Positions 25,998 through 37,969 of a stretch of DNA of 64,000 nucleotides are shown here, one piece after another (within the stretch, counting starts at the first letter, position 1; each line of letters opens with the position of its first letter). This DNA is from Thalassomonas sp. RHCl1 (lineage in GTDB: Bacteria > Pseudomonadota > Gammaproteobacteria > Enterobacterales > Alteromonadaceae). A program made the position numbers and the translations under genes. The stretch spans positions 310,001 through 374,000 of the forward strand of contig NZ_CANDNZ010000001.1 of the NCBI RefSeq assembly GCF_947387555.1, in the 5' to 3' direction. A model generated the notes under the pieces. That model was not told the DNA's origin and searched no databases. It saw only the letters and a program-made list of their open reading frames with translations.

Positions 25998-27183
25998 GCT
26001 GATAAATGTTTCTTTGAAGACGGGCTTGTTGACATGTCTTGCTCTTTTTCAGCTGACAGCTTTTGCCAGCCAGGACTGGGCCATTCATGGTTTTGCTTCC
26101 CAGGGCATTATTCAGGCGGAAGATAATAATTTTGTCAGTCGCGATGCCGACGATGATATCTCTTTTGATTTAACAGAAATCGGCATCAATGCTTCATATC
26201 AGTGGCAGCCGGATATCCGCTTTGCCGGGCAACTGGTGTATATTAACGGCGGCAACCGCTATGAAGAAGGGGCGCGGGTCGATTATTTATTGATGGACTG
26301 GACGCTGGCCAGTGATATCGATTGGCAGTTAAACCTTTATCTGGGGCGTTATAAAAACCAGCACTGGTTATACTCCAGCACCCGGGATGTGCCCCATACC
26401 CGGCCGTCGGCCATACTTCCCCAGTCTGTGTATTATGATATCTTCCGGGATGTTGCCCTGGGCAGTGACGGTGCGAGCTTATCCTATACCCGGTTAACGG
26501 ATATCGGTGAGTTTGATCTCTTGTGGAGTTACGGCACCTCCCCGATCAGCGACAGTGCCACCACCTTATTGCTCAGCACCACAGCTGGCGGTGATATAGA
26601 TCAGGACTTTACCCATCAGGCCAGTATTTTCTACCGTCCCGAGGGGACTTCCTGGCAATACGGCATCAGCTTGCTCGACTCGGATTTTAAATACAGTGCC
26701 GACGCCAATGAAGGCTACTTTGATGCCGATGCCACCTCGCAGCGGGTGATGTTGAATCTGTTGTATAATAGTCAGCAGTGGGAATTTGCCGCCGAGCTGT
26801 TTCAAGAGCGTTTTTTCTTTGACGGCTTTTTCACCCCTGACTGGAGCCATGATCAGAAGGCCCAGGGCTTCTATGCCCAGGGGCGCTACTTTTTCGATGA
26901 GCAGCTGACCTTCATGTTGCGTTATGACAGGTTTGATGCCAACAAGGATGACCGTAAAGGGACTGAGCTTGAAAGAAATACCCGTATACCGGCGTATTTT
27001 GGTTATATGTACGACACCACGGTAGGCTTGACCTACAGGTTTGAGTCGAACTGGCAAATTCAGGCGGAATATCACTGGCTGGAAGGCACGGCACGGTTAG
27101 CACCGGCGGTGGTGCCCGATGTATGGACCAATGACAGCAAAAACTGGCAGTTGTGGGCACTTCAATTAATGTACTGGTTTTAA
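25990..27183 (+). CDS. Outer-membrane beta-barrel (porin-like) protein
   Basis: A 397-residue exported protein: a signal peptide (TGLLTCLALFQLTAFAS, cleavage about 27), then many alternating-residue strands and a terminal aromatic (MYWF), as expected for an outer-membrane barrel. It resembles the barrel at 61552-62697: an N-terminal GFxSxG-like strand, an LGRxK/R strand near residue 117, and a DV-x(5)-P-x(3)-P-x(2)-Y segment after it. Substrate is unknown. ATG 25990 overlaps the PstS-like gene by 8 bases, and the GGDEF-EAL gene starts 4 bases after its stop, so the three are co-expressed. Confidence 0.8.
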   Translation: MTKLINVSLKTGLLTCLALFQLTAFASQDWAIHGFASQGIIQAEDNNFVSRDADDDISFDLTEIGINASYQWQPDIRFAGQLVYINGGNRYEEGARVDYLLMDWTLASDIDWQLNLYLGRYKNQHWLYSSTRDVPHTRPSAILPQSVYYDIFRDVALGSDGASLSYTRLTDIGEFDLLWSYGTSPISDSATTLLLSTTAGGDIDQDFTHQASIFYRPEGTSWQYGISLLDSDFKYSADANEGYFDADATSQRVMLNLLYNSQQWEFAAELFQERFFFDGFFTPDWSHDQKAQGFYAQGRYFFDEQLTFMLRYDRFDANKDDRKGTELERNTRIPAYFGYMYDTTVGLTYRFESNWQIQAEYHWLEGTARLAPAVVPDVWTNDSKNWQLWALQLMYWF

Positions 27184-27187
27184 TGCT

Positions 27188-29665
27188 TTGCGTAAGTTTA
27201 TAAGTTTACCCTGGAAGGCGATAACGCTGACACTAGGTGCCATGCTGGTTATTACCCTGACCTTGACGATTTTTTCGGTGCTCCAGCTGCAGGAGGAGTT
27301 CGACCAGCGTCAGCAGGAAAAAAAGTCCGCCGCTAAGCTGATTTACAGTTATCTGCAAAAAATTTCCAATGACAAACGTATCTTATGGCTGACCACGTTA
27401 AGCTCCCAACACCTGGTGAAAAATAATGATTACCGGGCGTTTGATCAGGCGGTGCAGCATCAGTTTGATTTAGACGAGTTGCGTATTGACTCCGTTTGGG
27501 TCTTAGATGAGCAGGGGCAGCAAGTATATGCCAGCAGCGCAGAAGCCAACGGCGAGGTCAGGCAAGTGGCCAGGCAGGTGTTTGAGCAGCAGTCGGTGGC
27601 TGAACTGATTTATTGCGAGCAGGAAAAAAGCAATTGTTACCATATCGTTGCTATGCCGGTGATGACCTCTGCCAATGAAATGACGGCCTTGATCAGCCGG
27701 GCCAATCTCAGCGATCTCCTGTTTACTTTTTTAGCGCTAAATGAAAATACCCGCCTGGCGATTGTCAATGTGCCCCTGGTTAACAGCGAGCAGCACACCA
27801 ACTTAAAGGCGATGTCGATTTTAACCCGCTCAAACGATGATAAAATCGTGCCGATAATCGAGTCACTGGCGCAGGAACTGACTTTAAGTGCATTGAAAAA
27901 GAGCGTCAGTACAGAGTTTGGTGAGGAGCATTTCTCCATCAGCCTGTTTGAACTCCAACCCGGCAGCAAAGACGGCAACTATGTGATGCTGATTGATGAT
28001 ATCACCCAGTACCGGCAAACAAACGAAGCGTTTCAGCGGGCGATTGTGATAATTGCCACCATCATTTTTGTGTTGATTGCGGTCGTGGTTTTTGTACTGA
28101 CCCGGCGCTCGAGCCAACGTTTGCTTAAACTGGCGGCGGATTTACCGTTACTGGCGGAAAAGCGCTTTGATGAATTTCGCCGGCGTAAATTTTCCGGGTT
28201 CAGGTTAACCAGCGATGAACTGGATATTTTACACAGCTCCGCCTCGGATCTGGCGGATCAACTTGAAGAATTGCATTTTAAAATTGAGCAAAATACCCGG
28301 GAGCTGGAAAATATCGCCATGTATGATCTGCTTACCGGTTTACCCAACCGTAATATGCTCAATTTCCAGCTGAAAAAGAATCTGGCCACCTTATCCCGCA
28401 GCCAGGATTATGTCGCGTTATTATTCCTTGACCTCGATGACTTTAAAAAAGTGAATGACAGTCATGGCCATAATATGGGGGACTTTTTGCTGGAAGAGGC
28501 CGCCCGCCGTTTGCGTATGTCTATCCGCGATACCGATATAGCTTGTCGTTTTGGTGGCGATGAATTTGTTATCGTGCTGCCCCAGGTACAAAAGTGGGAA
28601 GATGTTGAGCGGGTTGCGGACAAGTTGCTGCAGGCCTTTAAACAGCCGATCCAAATTGAAGACCACCGCTTTTATGTGTCTACCAGTATCGGCGGTGCGC
28701 TGGCCAAAGACAACAGCATCACGGCGGAAGACTTGATCCGTAACGCCGACATGGCCATGTATGAAGCCAAAGATAACGGCGGTAACTGTTACCAGATTTA
28801 TGATGCCGGCATGTACCAGCGGGTTGCCCATAAGGTATTGCTGGAAACCGAGGTCAGGGAGGCTATTGTCCAGGGGCAGTTCAGTTTGAGCCTGCAGCCC
28901 CAGGTAGAGATCAATAGTGGACGTTTATTTGGTTTTGAAGCCCTGCTGCGCTGGAATCACCCCAAGCGCGGCCTGGTATCTCCGGATGAATTTATTCCGG
29001 TACTGGAAAATTCCAAGCATATGATCGAGCTGGGGTACTGGGTAATACGTCACAGCATTGAATTATTAAAACAGCTTAATGAAGCCGGTTATACCGGGAT
29101 CAGTATCGCGATTAACCTTTCTGCCGGACAATTTGTCGACCCCGGCCTTTACCGCTTTTTAGTGGAACAGGCGGAAGCTTTTGGTGTTGACGCCGGCGCG
29201 ATAGAGCTGGAACTCACCGAACGCACTTTAGTAGAAGACATAGATAAAACGCTGGAAACCATGCATAAATTGCGTGACCGAGGTTTTTCATTTTCTATCG
29301 ACGATTTCGGCACCGGTTATTCATCGTTAAGCTACCTGAAAAAAATGCCGGTGGATTGCATAAAAATTGATAAGTGTTTTGTTTCCGGCATGCTTGATAA
29401 CCAGGCAGATATGCAAATTGTGATGTCGACCATCGCCATGGTGCGTAACTTAGGAATGAAGGTGATTGCCGAAGGGGTGGAAAACCGGGCGCAGCTAAGG
29501 TTCTTAAAAAGCGAACAATGTGATCTGGTGCAGGGGTATTTATTCAGCCGCCCCATCTGTGAAACGGTGTTGATGGAAGAGTTAAAAACCAAGGTTAGCC
29601 GCGGGGTTTGGCTCGAAGCGGCGGAGATGAGTAAACAGCACCTGTTAGAGTCCGGCCATAACTAA
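27188..29665 (+). CDS. Membrane GGDEF-EAL cyclic-di-GMP enzyme
   Basis: An 825-residue protein with helices at about 10-32 and 285-305 flanking a periplasmic sensor of about 250 residues, then a HAMP-like linker, GGDEF (G456-F460) and EAL (E584-L586). Both catalytic sites look intact: the inhibitory-site RDTD lies five residues before GGDEF, and the EAL part keeps NLSAGQF, ELTERT, IDDFGTGYSSL and EGVEN. It could make or degrade cyclic-di-GMP. The start must be TTG 27188 (an ATG at 27184 is out of frame and stops at once), 4 bases after the barrel stop; translation is probably coupled. The periplasmic domain may read the state of the two preceding products. Confidence 0.9.
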   Translation: MRKFISLPWKAITLTLGAMLVITLTLTIFSVLQLQEEFDQRQQEKKSAAKLIYSYLQKISNDKRILWLTTLSSQHLVKNNDYRAFDQAVQHQFDLDELRIDSVWVLDEQGQQVYASSAEANGEVRQVARQVFEQQSVAELIYCEQEKSNCYHIVAMPVMTSANEMTALISRANLSDLLFTFLALNENTRLAIVNVPLVNSEQHTNLKAMSILTRSNDDKIVPIIESLAQELTLSALKKSVSTEFGEEHFSISLFELQPGSKDGNYVMLIDDITQYRQTNEAFQRAIVIIATIIFVLIAVVVFVLTRRSSQRLLKLAADLPLLAEKRFDEFRRRKFSGFRLTSDELDILHSSASDLADQLEELHFKIEQNTRELENIAMYDLLTGLPNRNMLNFQLKKNLATLSRSQDYVALLFLDLDDFKKVNDSHGHNMGDFLLEEAARRLRMSIRDTDIACRFGGDEFVIVLPQVQKWEDVERVADKLLQAFKQPIQIEDHRFYVSTSIGGALAKDNSITAEDLIRNADMAMYEAKDNGGNCYQIYDAGMYQRVAHKVLLETEVREAIVQGQFSLSLQPQVEINSGRLFGFEALLRWNHPKRGLVSPDEFIPVLENSKHMIELGYWVIRHSIELLKQLNEAGYTGISIAINLSAGQFVDPGLYRFLVEQAEAFGVDAGAIELELTERTLVEDIDKTLETMHKLRDRGFSFSIDDFGTGYSSLSYLKKMPVDCIKIDKCFVSGMLDNQADMQIVMSTIAMVRNLGMKVIAEGVENRAQLRFLKSEQCDLVQGYLFSRPICETVLMEELKTKVSRGVWLEAAEMSKQHLLESGHN

Positions 29666-29685
29666 CCGGACTTATATATACAGGA

Positions 29686-29815
29686 TGTATGGTATTTAGC
29701 GGGTTCATGGACGAACAGGAGCTTATATACAGGATGCATGGTCAGCTTGCCGGCTCCCGGAGCAAGCTAAGTACTTGCATCCTGGCAAACAATGTAGCGG
29801 ATTCATGGACGGGCA
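29686..29815 (+). repeat. GGA-hairpin array in 3' region of the GGDEF-EAL gene
   Basis: Four hairpin-like motifs of the same family as the arrays at 2732 and 50914: ATACAGGATGTAT (29688-29700), GTTCATGGACGAAC (29703-29716), CAGGATG (29730-29736) and CATGGACG (29804-29811). Between them lies AGCTTGC...GCAAGCT, another stem. Nothing resembling a terminator lies between the GGDEF-EAL stop and the array; a likely one follows at 29831. So the array is in the 3' untranslated part of that message. CsrA binding is inference. Confidence 0.7.
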
Positions 29816-29830
29816 AGAGCAAGGATATAA

Positions 29831-29859
29831 CGGCAGAAAAAACGGTCCGCTTTCTGCCG
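29831..29859. terminator. Possible convergent terminator
   Basis: CGGCAGAAA pairs with TTTCTGCCG around an 11-base loop between the GGDEF-EAL gene and the convergent DUF4202 gene. The U-run after it is short (CTATTTGTTCT). Confidence 0.5.
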
Positions 29860-29879
29860 CTATTTGTTCTCACCCGGTT

Positions 29880-30479
29880 TTAATCAGGGGCCAGGGCTTT
29901 TTCTACCAGGGTAGCCAAGTGCTCGGGTAAGCTTAGGGTCAGGGCGATATCTTGCGCCTTACCCGACATCTTTTTCCAGGTTTTCTGTAAAATGCGGACG
30001 ATTTTTTCTTCGCTGTGCTTGGCGGCAAAATCATCAAAATAATATTGCAGAAATACCAGGCAGGCAACGTCTTCCAGGGCCTGGCTATCGCTATTGCTTC
30101 TGAGCTTTTCTTTGCGGATAATCGCGGCGGTTTGTGTCGCTTCTTCGTCGTTATAACCGTTAGCCAGCATAAGCTCAGAGGTTAGCCGGGCGTGATATTT
30201 TCCCTGCTCTTTACGCCAGGCCAGGTAACCGGCTTTTCCCGCTTCAAACTCGGTGCGCTTTAAAAACCAACGTTTGATATGTTGGGCGCGGACGGCAATT
30301 TGTAAATATTCACTCGCCTCTGGCCAATATTGCTGTTGGCATTCGCTCATTTGCCGGCCGTAAATCAATTCTTTCGGCTGTGTCTGCCCGTCAAAGCTGA
30401 TGTTATTGGGATCCTGGCTGTTGATATCGTCGATGGCGGATAATACTGAATCTAAACGTGACAAGGTGATAGGGTCCAA
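29880..30479 (-). CDS. DUF4202 protein
   Basis: A 199-residue protein matching DUF4202: PKELIYGRQMSE near residue 35, ASEYLQIAVRAQHIKRW about 55-71, and GYLAWRKEQGKYHA about 83-96. The conserved His pairs suggest an HD-like metal fold, but the activity is unknown. It is alone, convergent with the GGDEF-EAL gene and divergent from pyrG. Confidence 0.85.
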   Translation of the reverse strand: MDPITLSRLDSVLSAIDDINSQDPNNISFDGQTQPKELIYGRQMSECQQQYWPEASEYLQIAVRAQHIKRWFLKRTEFEAGKAGYLAWRKEQGKYHARLTSELMLANGYNDEEATQTAAIIRKEKLRSNSDSQALEDVACLVFLQYYFDDFAAKHSEEKIVRILQKTWKKMSGKAQDIALTLSLPEHLATLVEKALAPD

Positions 30480-30651
30480 AGATATAAAGGGTAACCCATC
30501 TTAACGGCTTTGAGATTATTTACAATTTTTCTGAAAAAGCGCAGTCAAGCGCAGAAATGCGAAAATTAGTTTATTTTATAAACATGCGCTTATTGTTGTT
30601 ATTGTCGCCTTTGGGTATAATACTTTCCCGTCCTGCTTCATTCGACTATAA

Positions 30652-32349
<1,698 letters not shown>

Positions 32350-32364
32350 GGGATAACGACAAGA

Positions 32365-32392
32365 AACCGTAGCGATTTGCTGCGGTTTTTTA
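32365..32392 (+). terminator. pyrG terminator
   Basis: Stem AACCGTAGC / GCTGCGGTT (one G-U pair) with a GATTT loop and a T run, 15 bases after the pyrG stop. Confidence 0.85.
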
Positions 32393-32440
32393 TTTCTGAA
32401 ATAAAACCAAGCCAAGGTGTTGTAGTAAGTCTGATTGCAG

Positions 32441-32518
32441 CTAGGCAGGCTGTTGATACAACTGCTTCACCTCGGTAACTGTCTGCTTCAGCAGGCCAAT
32501 AAGATTAATAAAATTCAT
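32441..32518 (-). CDS. Possible 25-residue microprotein
   Basis: On the minus strand between pyrG and eno, ATG 32518 opens a 25-codon frame (MNFINLIGLLKQTVTEVKQL then YQQPA) ending at TAG. An AAGGG lies about 7 bases upstream. The sequence is amphipathic and looks more protein-like than its surroundings, so it is either a real small peptide or the tail of a lost gene. Nothing independent supports it. Confidence 0.25.
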   Translation of the reverse strand: MNFINLIGLLKQTVTEVKQLYQQPA

Positions 32519-32605
32519 TGCTTTACCCTTGTTTTTGCGATGAAGACCCTAACAATAGTATTTTAGTTTTCACCCACCCCTAAGGGTGAATGTTACAGAG
32601 GATAA

Positions 32606-33901
<1,296 letters not shown>

Positions 33902-34244
33902 CAAACCTGATGCTTGCAGCAGCTTATTCGCTGCTGTGGGCGGCTTTGTTAATTGCTTTACGACAAGCAAAAAAACCAGCGAACCCTCGCTGGTTTTTAC
34001 TTTTTAAGGAGCCAGAATCCTGTCTCTTTAGCTCCCGGTAATAAGAGCCGGTTATGTTTGTTAACTTATCGTTAGTTAATATCCAGCCACTTGCTGCTTT
34101 ATCTCGCCTTTTTTTATCTTAATGTTAACGAAATGTTTAATTTTTATTCGTAAAGTTGAAATTTTCCACTAGGCTTAATCTGGCATCCGGCTAATGTGTC
34201 TTGGCCTGGTTGCCGACAATAATACGAAATTAAAGGACTAAACA
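33902..34244. other. Intergenic region between eno and the M14 peptidase gene
   Basis: Holds the eno terminator (33971-33998) and presumably the promoter of the peptidase gene, which has AAAGGA 7 bases before ATG 34245. Otherwise AT-rich, with nothing I can identify. Confidence 0.5.
33971..33999. terminator. eno terminator
   Basis: AAAAACCAGCGA pairs with TCGCTGGTTTTT around an ACCC loop: a strong bidirectional hairpin with A and T runs. Confidence 0.9.
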
Positions 34245-36677
34245 ATGAGAAAAGTATCAAAACTATCAAGCCTGGTAGCCTTGGCGCTTGGCGGTGTACT
34301 GCCGGCATCCCAGGCGGGTAACCATCAGTTGGAGCAAACCCTGGACGGCATCACGCAGGAAATGGCGGTGACCAATATTTACCGGGCGTATTTTCCCAAT
34401 GAAGAGATTGCCCGCAAAACGGCGATCAGCTTTCACAGCAATTTGCTTGAATCCCACCTCAGTGAAGGTTATTTAATCCTTGAGCTGAGCGAAGAGGAAA
34501 TGGCGAAACTGAAACCTTTCGGCTATAAATTCGAGCAGGCGCAAGCCTTTATCAAACAAAGAGATCAGCGTCTGTTACGTCTTGAGCAGCAAATGCTGGA
34601 AAAAAAGCGAACATTGACTGATACCCCTCAAGCATTGCAGGCACTGCCGGAAATTCAGTCGATCCCCGGCTATAGCTGTTACCAGACGGTGGAAGAAACC
34701 TTTACCCAGGCGGAAGCCATGGTTGCAAACAATACCAACCTGGCAGAGCTTATCGATGTCGGTGACTCCTGGATGAAAACCCAGAACCAGGGGGGATACG
34801 ATATCCGGGTACTCAAACTTACCAATAAGAATACCAGCGGTGATAAACCTATCTTATTTATCAACACCGCCATCCATGCCCGGGAATATACTACCGCGCC
34901 GCTGATCATGGAATTTGCCAACTGGTTGCTTAATGGCTACGGCACCGATGCAGATGCCACCTGGCTGCTCGATGCCCATGAGATTCACTGGATGATGCAA
35001 ACGAATCCCGACGGCCGCAAGCAAGCGGAAACCGGGTTATCTTGGCGTAAAAACACCAATGAGAATTACTGCGGTACGACTTCCAGCAGTCGTGGCGCGG
35101 ACTTAAACCGTAACTTCACCTTCAGCTGGAACTCCACCAACGGCCAGGGCTCGAGCGGCAACCAGTGCAGCAGTACCTACCGCGGACCGACGGCCGGTTC
35201 TGAACCGGAAATCCAGGCGCTGGAAAATTATGTCCGCTCTATCTTCCCCGACCGGCGCGGCACCGGCAGCAATGATGCCGCCCCTGCAGATACCCAGGGC
35301 ATACATCTGGATATCCACAGTTACAGTGAGCTGATTTTATGGCCCTGGGGGGATACCAGCCAGGCGGCGCCTAACGGCACCGCTTTGCAGACGCTGGGCA
35401 GGAAGCTGGCGGATTTTAACGGGTATATGCCGCAGCAATCGGTTGGTTTATATCCCACCGACGGCACCAGTGACAATGTCAGTTATGGCGAATTAGGGGT
35501 GGCGGCTTTTACCTTTGAGCTCGGCACCAGCTTTTTCCAAAGCTGCTCTGTCTTTGAAAATACCATAGTGCCGGATAACCTGCCGGCGCTGGTGTATGCG
35601 GCGAAAGTGGTCGGTGCCCCCTATATTACCCCGGGTGGACCGGATATTACCGCCCTGACCATTAACGGCAGCAGCAACAGCGGTACTATCCCGCCAAACA
35701 GCAGCGGTACTTTGGCGGCTACCGCCAGCGATGATCGTTTCAGCTCCCGTAACGGCACCGAATCAACCCAGAATATCAGTGCGATAGAATATTACCTGGA
35801 TACCCCGCCCTGGGAAAACGGCGCGGTGGCCATCAGCTTGTCCGCCAGCGACGGCAGCTTTAACAGTAAAACCGAAAGCGGTGATGTCACTATCGATACT
35901 ACCGGCTTAGCGGCCGGCCAGCACACGGTTTACTTAAGGGCACAGGATGCTGGCGGTACCTGGGGGGCGGTTTCGGCGATGTTCCTGCAGGTCTCCGACG
36001 ATGTGGTGATCCCCGATCCCGATAACCAGCTGGAAAACGGCGTCGCGAAAACCGGATTGAGTGGCGCAAGAGGAGAGGATAGTTACTTCACCATGGAAGT
36101 GCCGGCGGATGCCAACTCATTGAGTTTTGTCATGACCGGCGGCAGCGGTGATGCCGATCTTTATGTCAAATTTAATGCCGATCCGGCCAATGGCTATGAT
36201 TGTCGTCCCTATAAAAACGGCAATGAGGAAACCTGTACCATCACTAATATCCAGGCAGGCACCTACCAGGTGATGCTCAGGGGATATAGTGCCTATAGCG
36301 GCGTGAGCCTGACCGGTACTTATACCACGGGCACGGTATCCGGCTATGAAAATACCACGGATGTGGCAATTCCGGATAACAGCACTGTCGGTGCCAGCAG
36401 TACCATCAATGTTGACCGCAGCGGTGCGTCCGGCACTGTCAGTGTTGAGGTCGATATTATCCATACCTATATCGGTGACTTGACTGTGGATGTTATTGCC
36501 CCCGATGGCAGCAGCTTTAACCTCCATAATCGCACCGGTAATGGTAGCAATAACATCAGCCAGACCTACAGCGTGGATGTCGGTGCTATCAATTCCCAGG
36601 GCACCTGGACCCTCAAGGTGGTAGATAATGCCAATATTGATACCGGCAATATCGATCGCTGGAAAATCAGCTTTTAA
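34245..36677 (+). CDS. Secreted M14 zinc carboxypeptidase with PPC and P domains
   Basis: An 810-residue exported peptidase. A signal peptide (LVALALGGVLPASQA, about 25 residues) and a pro-region to about residue 140 precede an M14 domain with zinc ligands H211 and E214 (HARE) and H358 (DIHSYSE), and the catalytic E425 (FTFELG). An Ig-like linker follows (about 460-585), then a PPC domain (about 595-685) and a P/Homo-B domain (about 700-810) of the proprotein-convertase type, both common on secreted peptidases of marine gammaproteobacteria. It probably degrades peptides outside the cell. It is monocistronic, with a terminator-like palindrome following. Confidence 0.9.
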   Translation: MRKVSKLSSLVALALGGVLPASQAGNHQLEQTLDGITQEMAVTNIYRAYFPNEEIARKTAISFHSNLLESHLSEGYLILELSEEEMAKLKPFGYKFEQAQAFIKQRDQRLLRLEQQMLEKKRTLTDTPQALQALPEIQSIPGYSCYQTVEETFTQAEAMVANNTNLAELIDVGDSWMKTQNQGGYDIRVLKLTNKNTSGDKPILFINTAIHAREYTTAPLIMEFANWLLNGYGTDADATWLLDAHEIHWMMQTNPDGRKQAETGLSWRKNTNENYCGTTSSSRGADLNRNFTFSWNSTNGQGSSGNQCSSTYRGPTAGSEPEIQALENYVRSIFPDRRGTGSNDAAPADTQGIHLDIHSYSELILWPWGDTSQAAPNGTALQTLGRKLADFNGYMPQQSVGLYPTDGTSDNVSYGELGVAAFTFELGTSFFQSCSVFENTIVPDNLPALVYAAKVVGAPYITPGGPDITALTINGSSNSGTIPPNSSGTLAATASDDRFSSRNGTESTQNISAIEYYLDTPPWENGAVAISLSASDGSFNSKTESGDVTIDTTGLAAGQHTVYLRAQDAGGTWGAVSAMFLQVSDDVVIPDPDNQLENGVAKTGLSGARGEDSYFTMEVPADANSLSFVMTGGSGDADLYVKFNADPANGYDCRPYKNGNEETCTITNIQAGTYQVMLRGYSAYSGVSLTGTYTTGTVSGYENTTDVAIPDNSTVGASSTINVDRSGASGTVSVEVDIIHTYIGDLTVDVIAPDGSSFNLHNRTGNGSNNISQTYSVDVGAINSQGTWTLKVVDNANIDTGNIDRWKISF

Positions 36678-36694
36678 TCTTGCCTGAGTCGCCT

Positions 36695-36737
36695 GGCCCC
36701 TTAAGTTAATACGTTATGTTAGTGCTTAAGGGGCCTT
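36695..36737. terminator. Palindrome, probable terminator
   Basis: GGCCCCTTAAG pairs perfectly with CTTAAGGGGCC around a 19-base loop, 18 bases after the peptidase stop. There is no clear T run, so rho-independence is uncertain. Confidence 0.6.
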
Positions 36738-36936
36738 ATCAATCTTTCCAACCCTTGCTTGCCTGTTAGTAAAAACGGCGGATAAAACCATCATTGTAAG
36801 TCTCTAACCCTGCTCTCTTTTTTTAACTCATTGCAATTATTGAGTAAAACCAAGTATGCTAAGTTAGGGGAGGCAGTCCAGGCACTGGCCTGATGCTGAT
36901 ATTGCAAGGAATTGTCCTGAGAAAGTACGCACGCTT

Positions 36937-37548
36937 ATGACTCAAACATCAATTTGGCAAGATGACCAGCACACGGCACAATATGCCGAATTGTGTAATG
37001 CCCTTTATGAGCGGGAGTTAGCCATTTTGGCCCAGGCCGAGTTAACTAGTGCCGCTGCTATCCAGCACAGGATCAAAAGCCTGCCGTATTATATCAAGCG
37101 CACCGCCCATGCCATGATCCAAAGCCAGTGCCCGCTGGACTTAGATACGGTTAACGGCAGCTGGTCTGCCAAGCAGGGGACAAAAATGCCGTTATCCGGA
37201 CAGGATGAATCGGCTATCTGGCAATGGTACCAAACGAGCAAGCCGCGCCCTGGCCTGGTGGTGCCGGTTGCTTTGGCCGATCGTATTATTCTTGACTGTA
37301 TCGATCGCCTCGATAAACAGGGACAGGGTTTTCGCACCAATGTCTGTGGCTGGTTCAGGGAAGAAAGCAAGGCTCAGGCGCAAACTTTCCAATTGTTAAA
37401 ACCGAATAAAAAAGTAATGATGGCCGCCTGCTGCGGACACAGCTGGCAAAACAATAAAAAAGTCCAGCCTGTGATGCCAACTTTGCGGGAACTTTTGCTG
37501 TCATGTGCGATAAACTGGCAAAACTTCAAGCAATCCCTGTTTATTTAG
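36937..37548 (+). CDS. Protein of unknown function
   Basis: A 203-residue protein with no domain I recognise. It is soluble, with no signal or membrane segment. Notable are a helical N-terminal third rich in Ala and Gln, a YYIKRTAHAMIQSQCPLDLD stretch (about 48-67) and a Cys-Gly motif ACCGHSW near residue 165. Stop-free length and codon use like its neighbours make it a real gene. No strong ribosome-binding site is visible. It lies alone upstream of ftsB. Confidence 0.6.
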   Translation: MTQTSIWQDDQHTAQYAELCNALYERELAILAQAELTSAAAIQHRIKSLPYYIKRTAHAMIQSQCPLDLDTVNGSWSAKQGTKMPLSGQDESAIWQWYQTSKPRPGLVVPVALADRIILDCIDRLDKQGQGFRTNVCGWFREESKAQAQTFQLLKPNKKVMMAACCGHSWQNNKKVQPVMPTLRELLLSCAINWQNFKQSLFI

Positions 37549-37669
37549 CCTGACCCCCTTATTTAATCGTCAATTTTATTTACAGCAGCAGGCACGCAAT
37601 TATAATGGGTGCTTTATTTCTTTATGCTTTTTTTGGCTTTCTTTAGGCTTAGGTTGAGGCTTTTACGCT

Positions 37670-37969
37670 ATGCGGGTGATCACTGCTGTTTTACTGGTGT
37701 TTTTGCTGTTATTGCAATACCGCCTTTGGTTCGGGAAAAACAGTGTGCCCGACTACCTGGCGCTGGAAGAGGAAGTGGTCCGGCAAAAGCTCGACAACGA
37801 CAAGCTTACCCAAAGAAATAAATTATTATATGCCGACACCGATGATCTCAAATCCGGGGTCGAAGCCATTGAAGAGCGTGCCCGCAACGAATTGGGCATG
37901 ATCAAAAGCGGTGAAACCTTTTTCCGCATTATTCCCAAAGATAAAAACGCCACGCAGGAAAGCCGTTAA
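37670..37969 (+). CDS. ftsB: Cell division protein FtsB
   Basis: A 99-residue single-pass inner-membrane protein. The hydrophobic helix is at 3-16, the coiled coil (EEEVVRQKLDNDKLTQRNKLLYADTDDLK) runs to about 60, and the ERARNELGMIKSGETFFRI ending is the FtsB signature. It forms a complex with FtsL and FtsQ in the divisome. The stop overlaps ispD by one base (TAATG), the usual ftsB-ispD-ispF order. Confidence 0.94.
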   Translation: MRVITAVLLVFLLLLQYRLWFGKNSVPDYLALEEEVVRQKLDNDKLTQRNKLLYADTDDLKSGVEAIEERARNELGMIKSGETFFRIIPKDKNATQESR

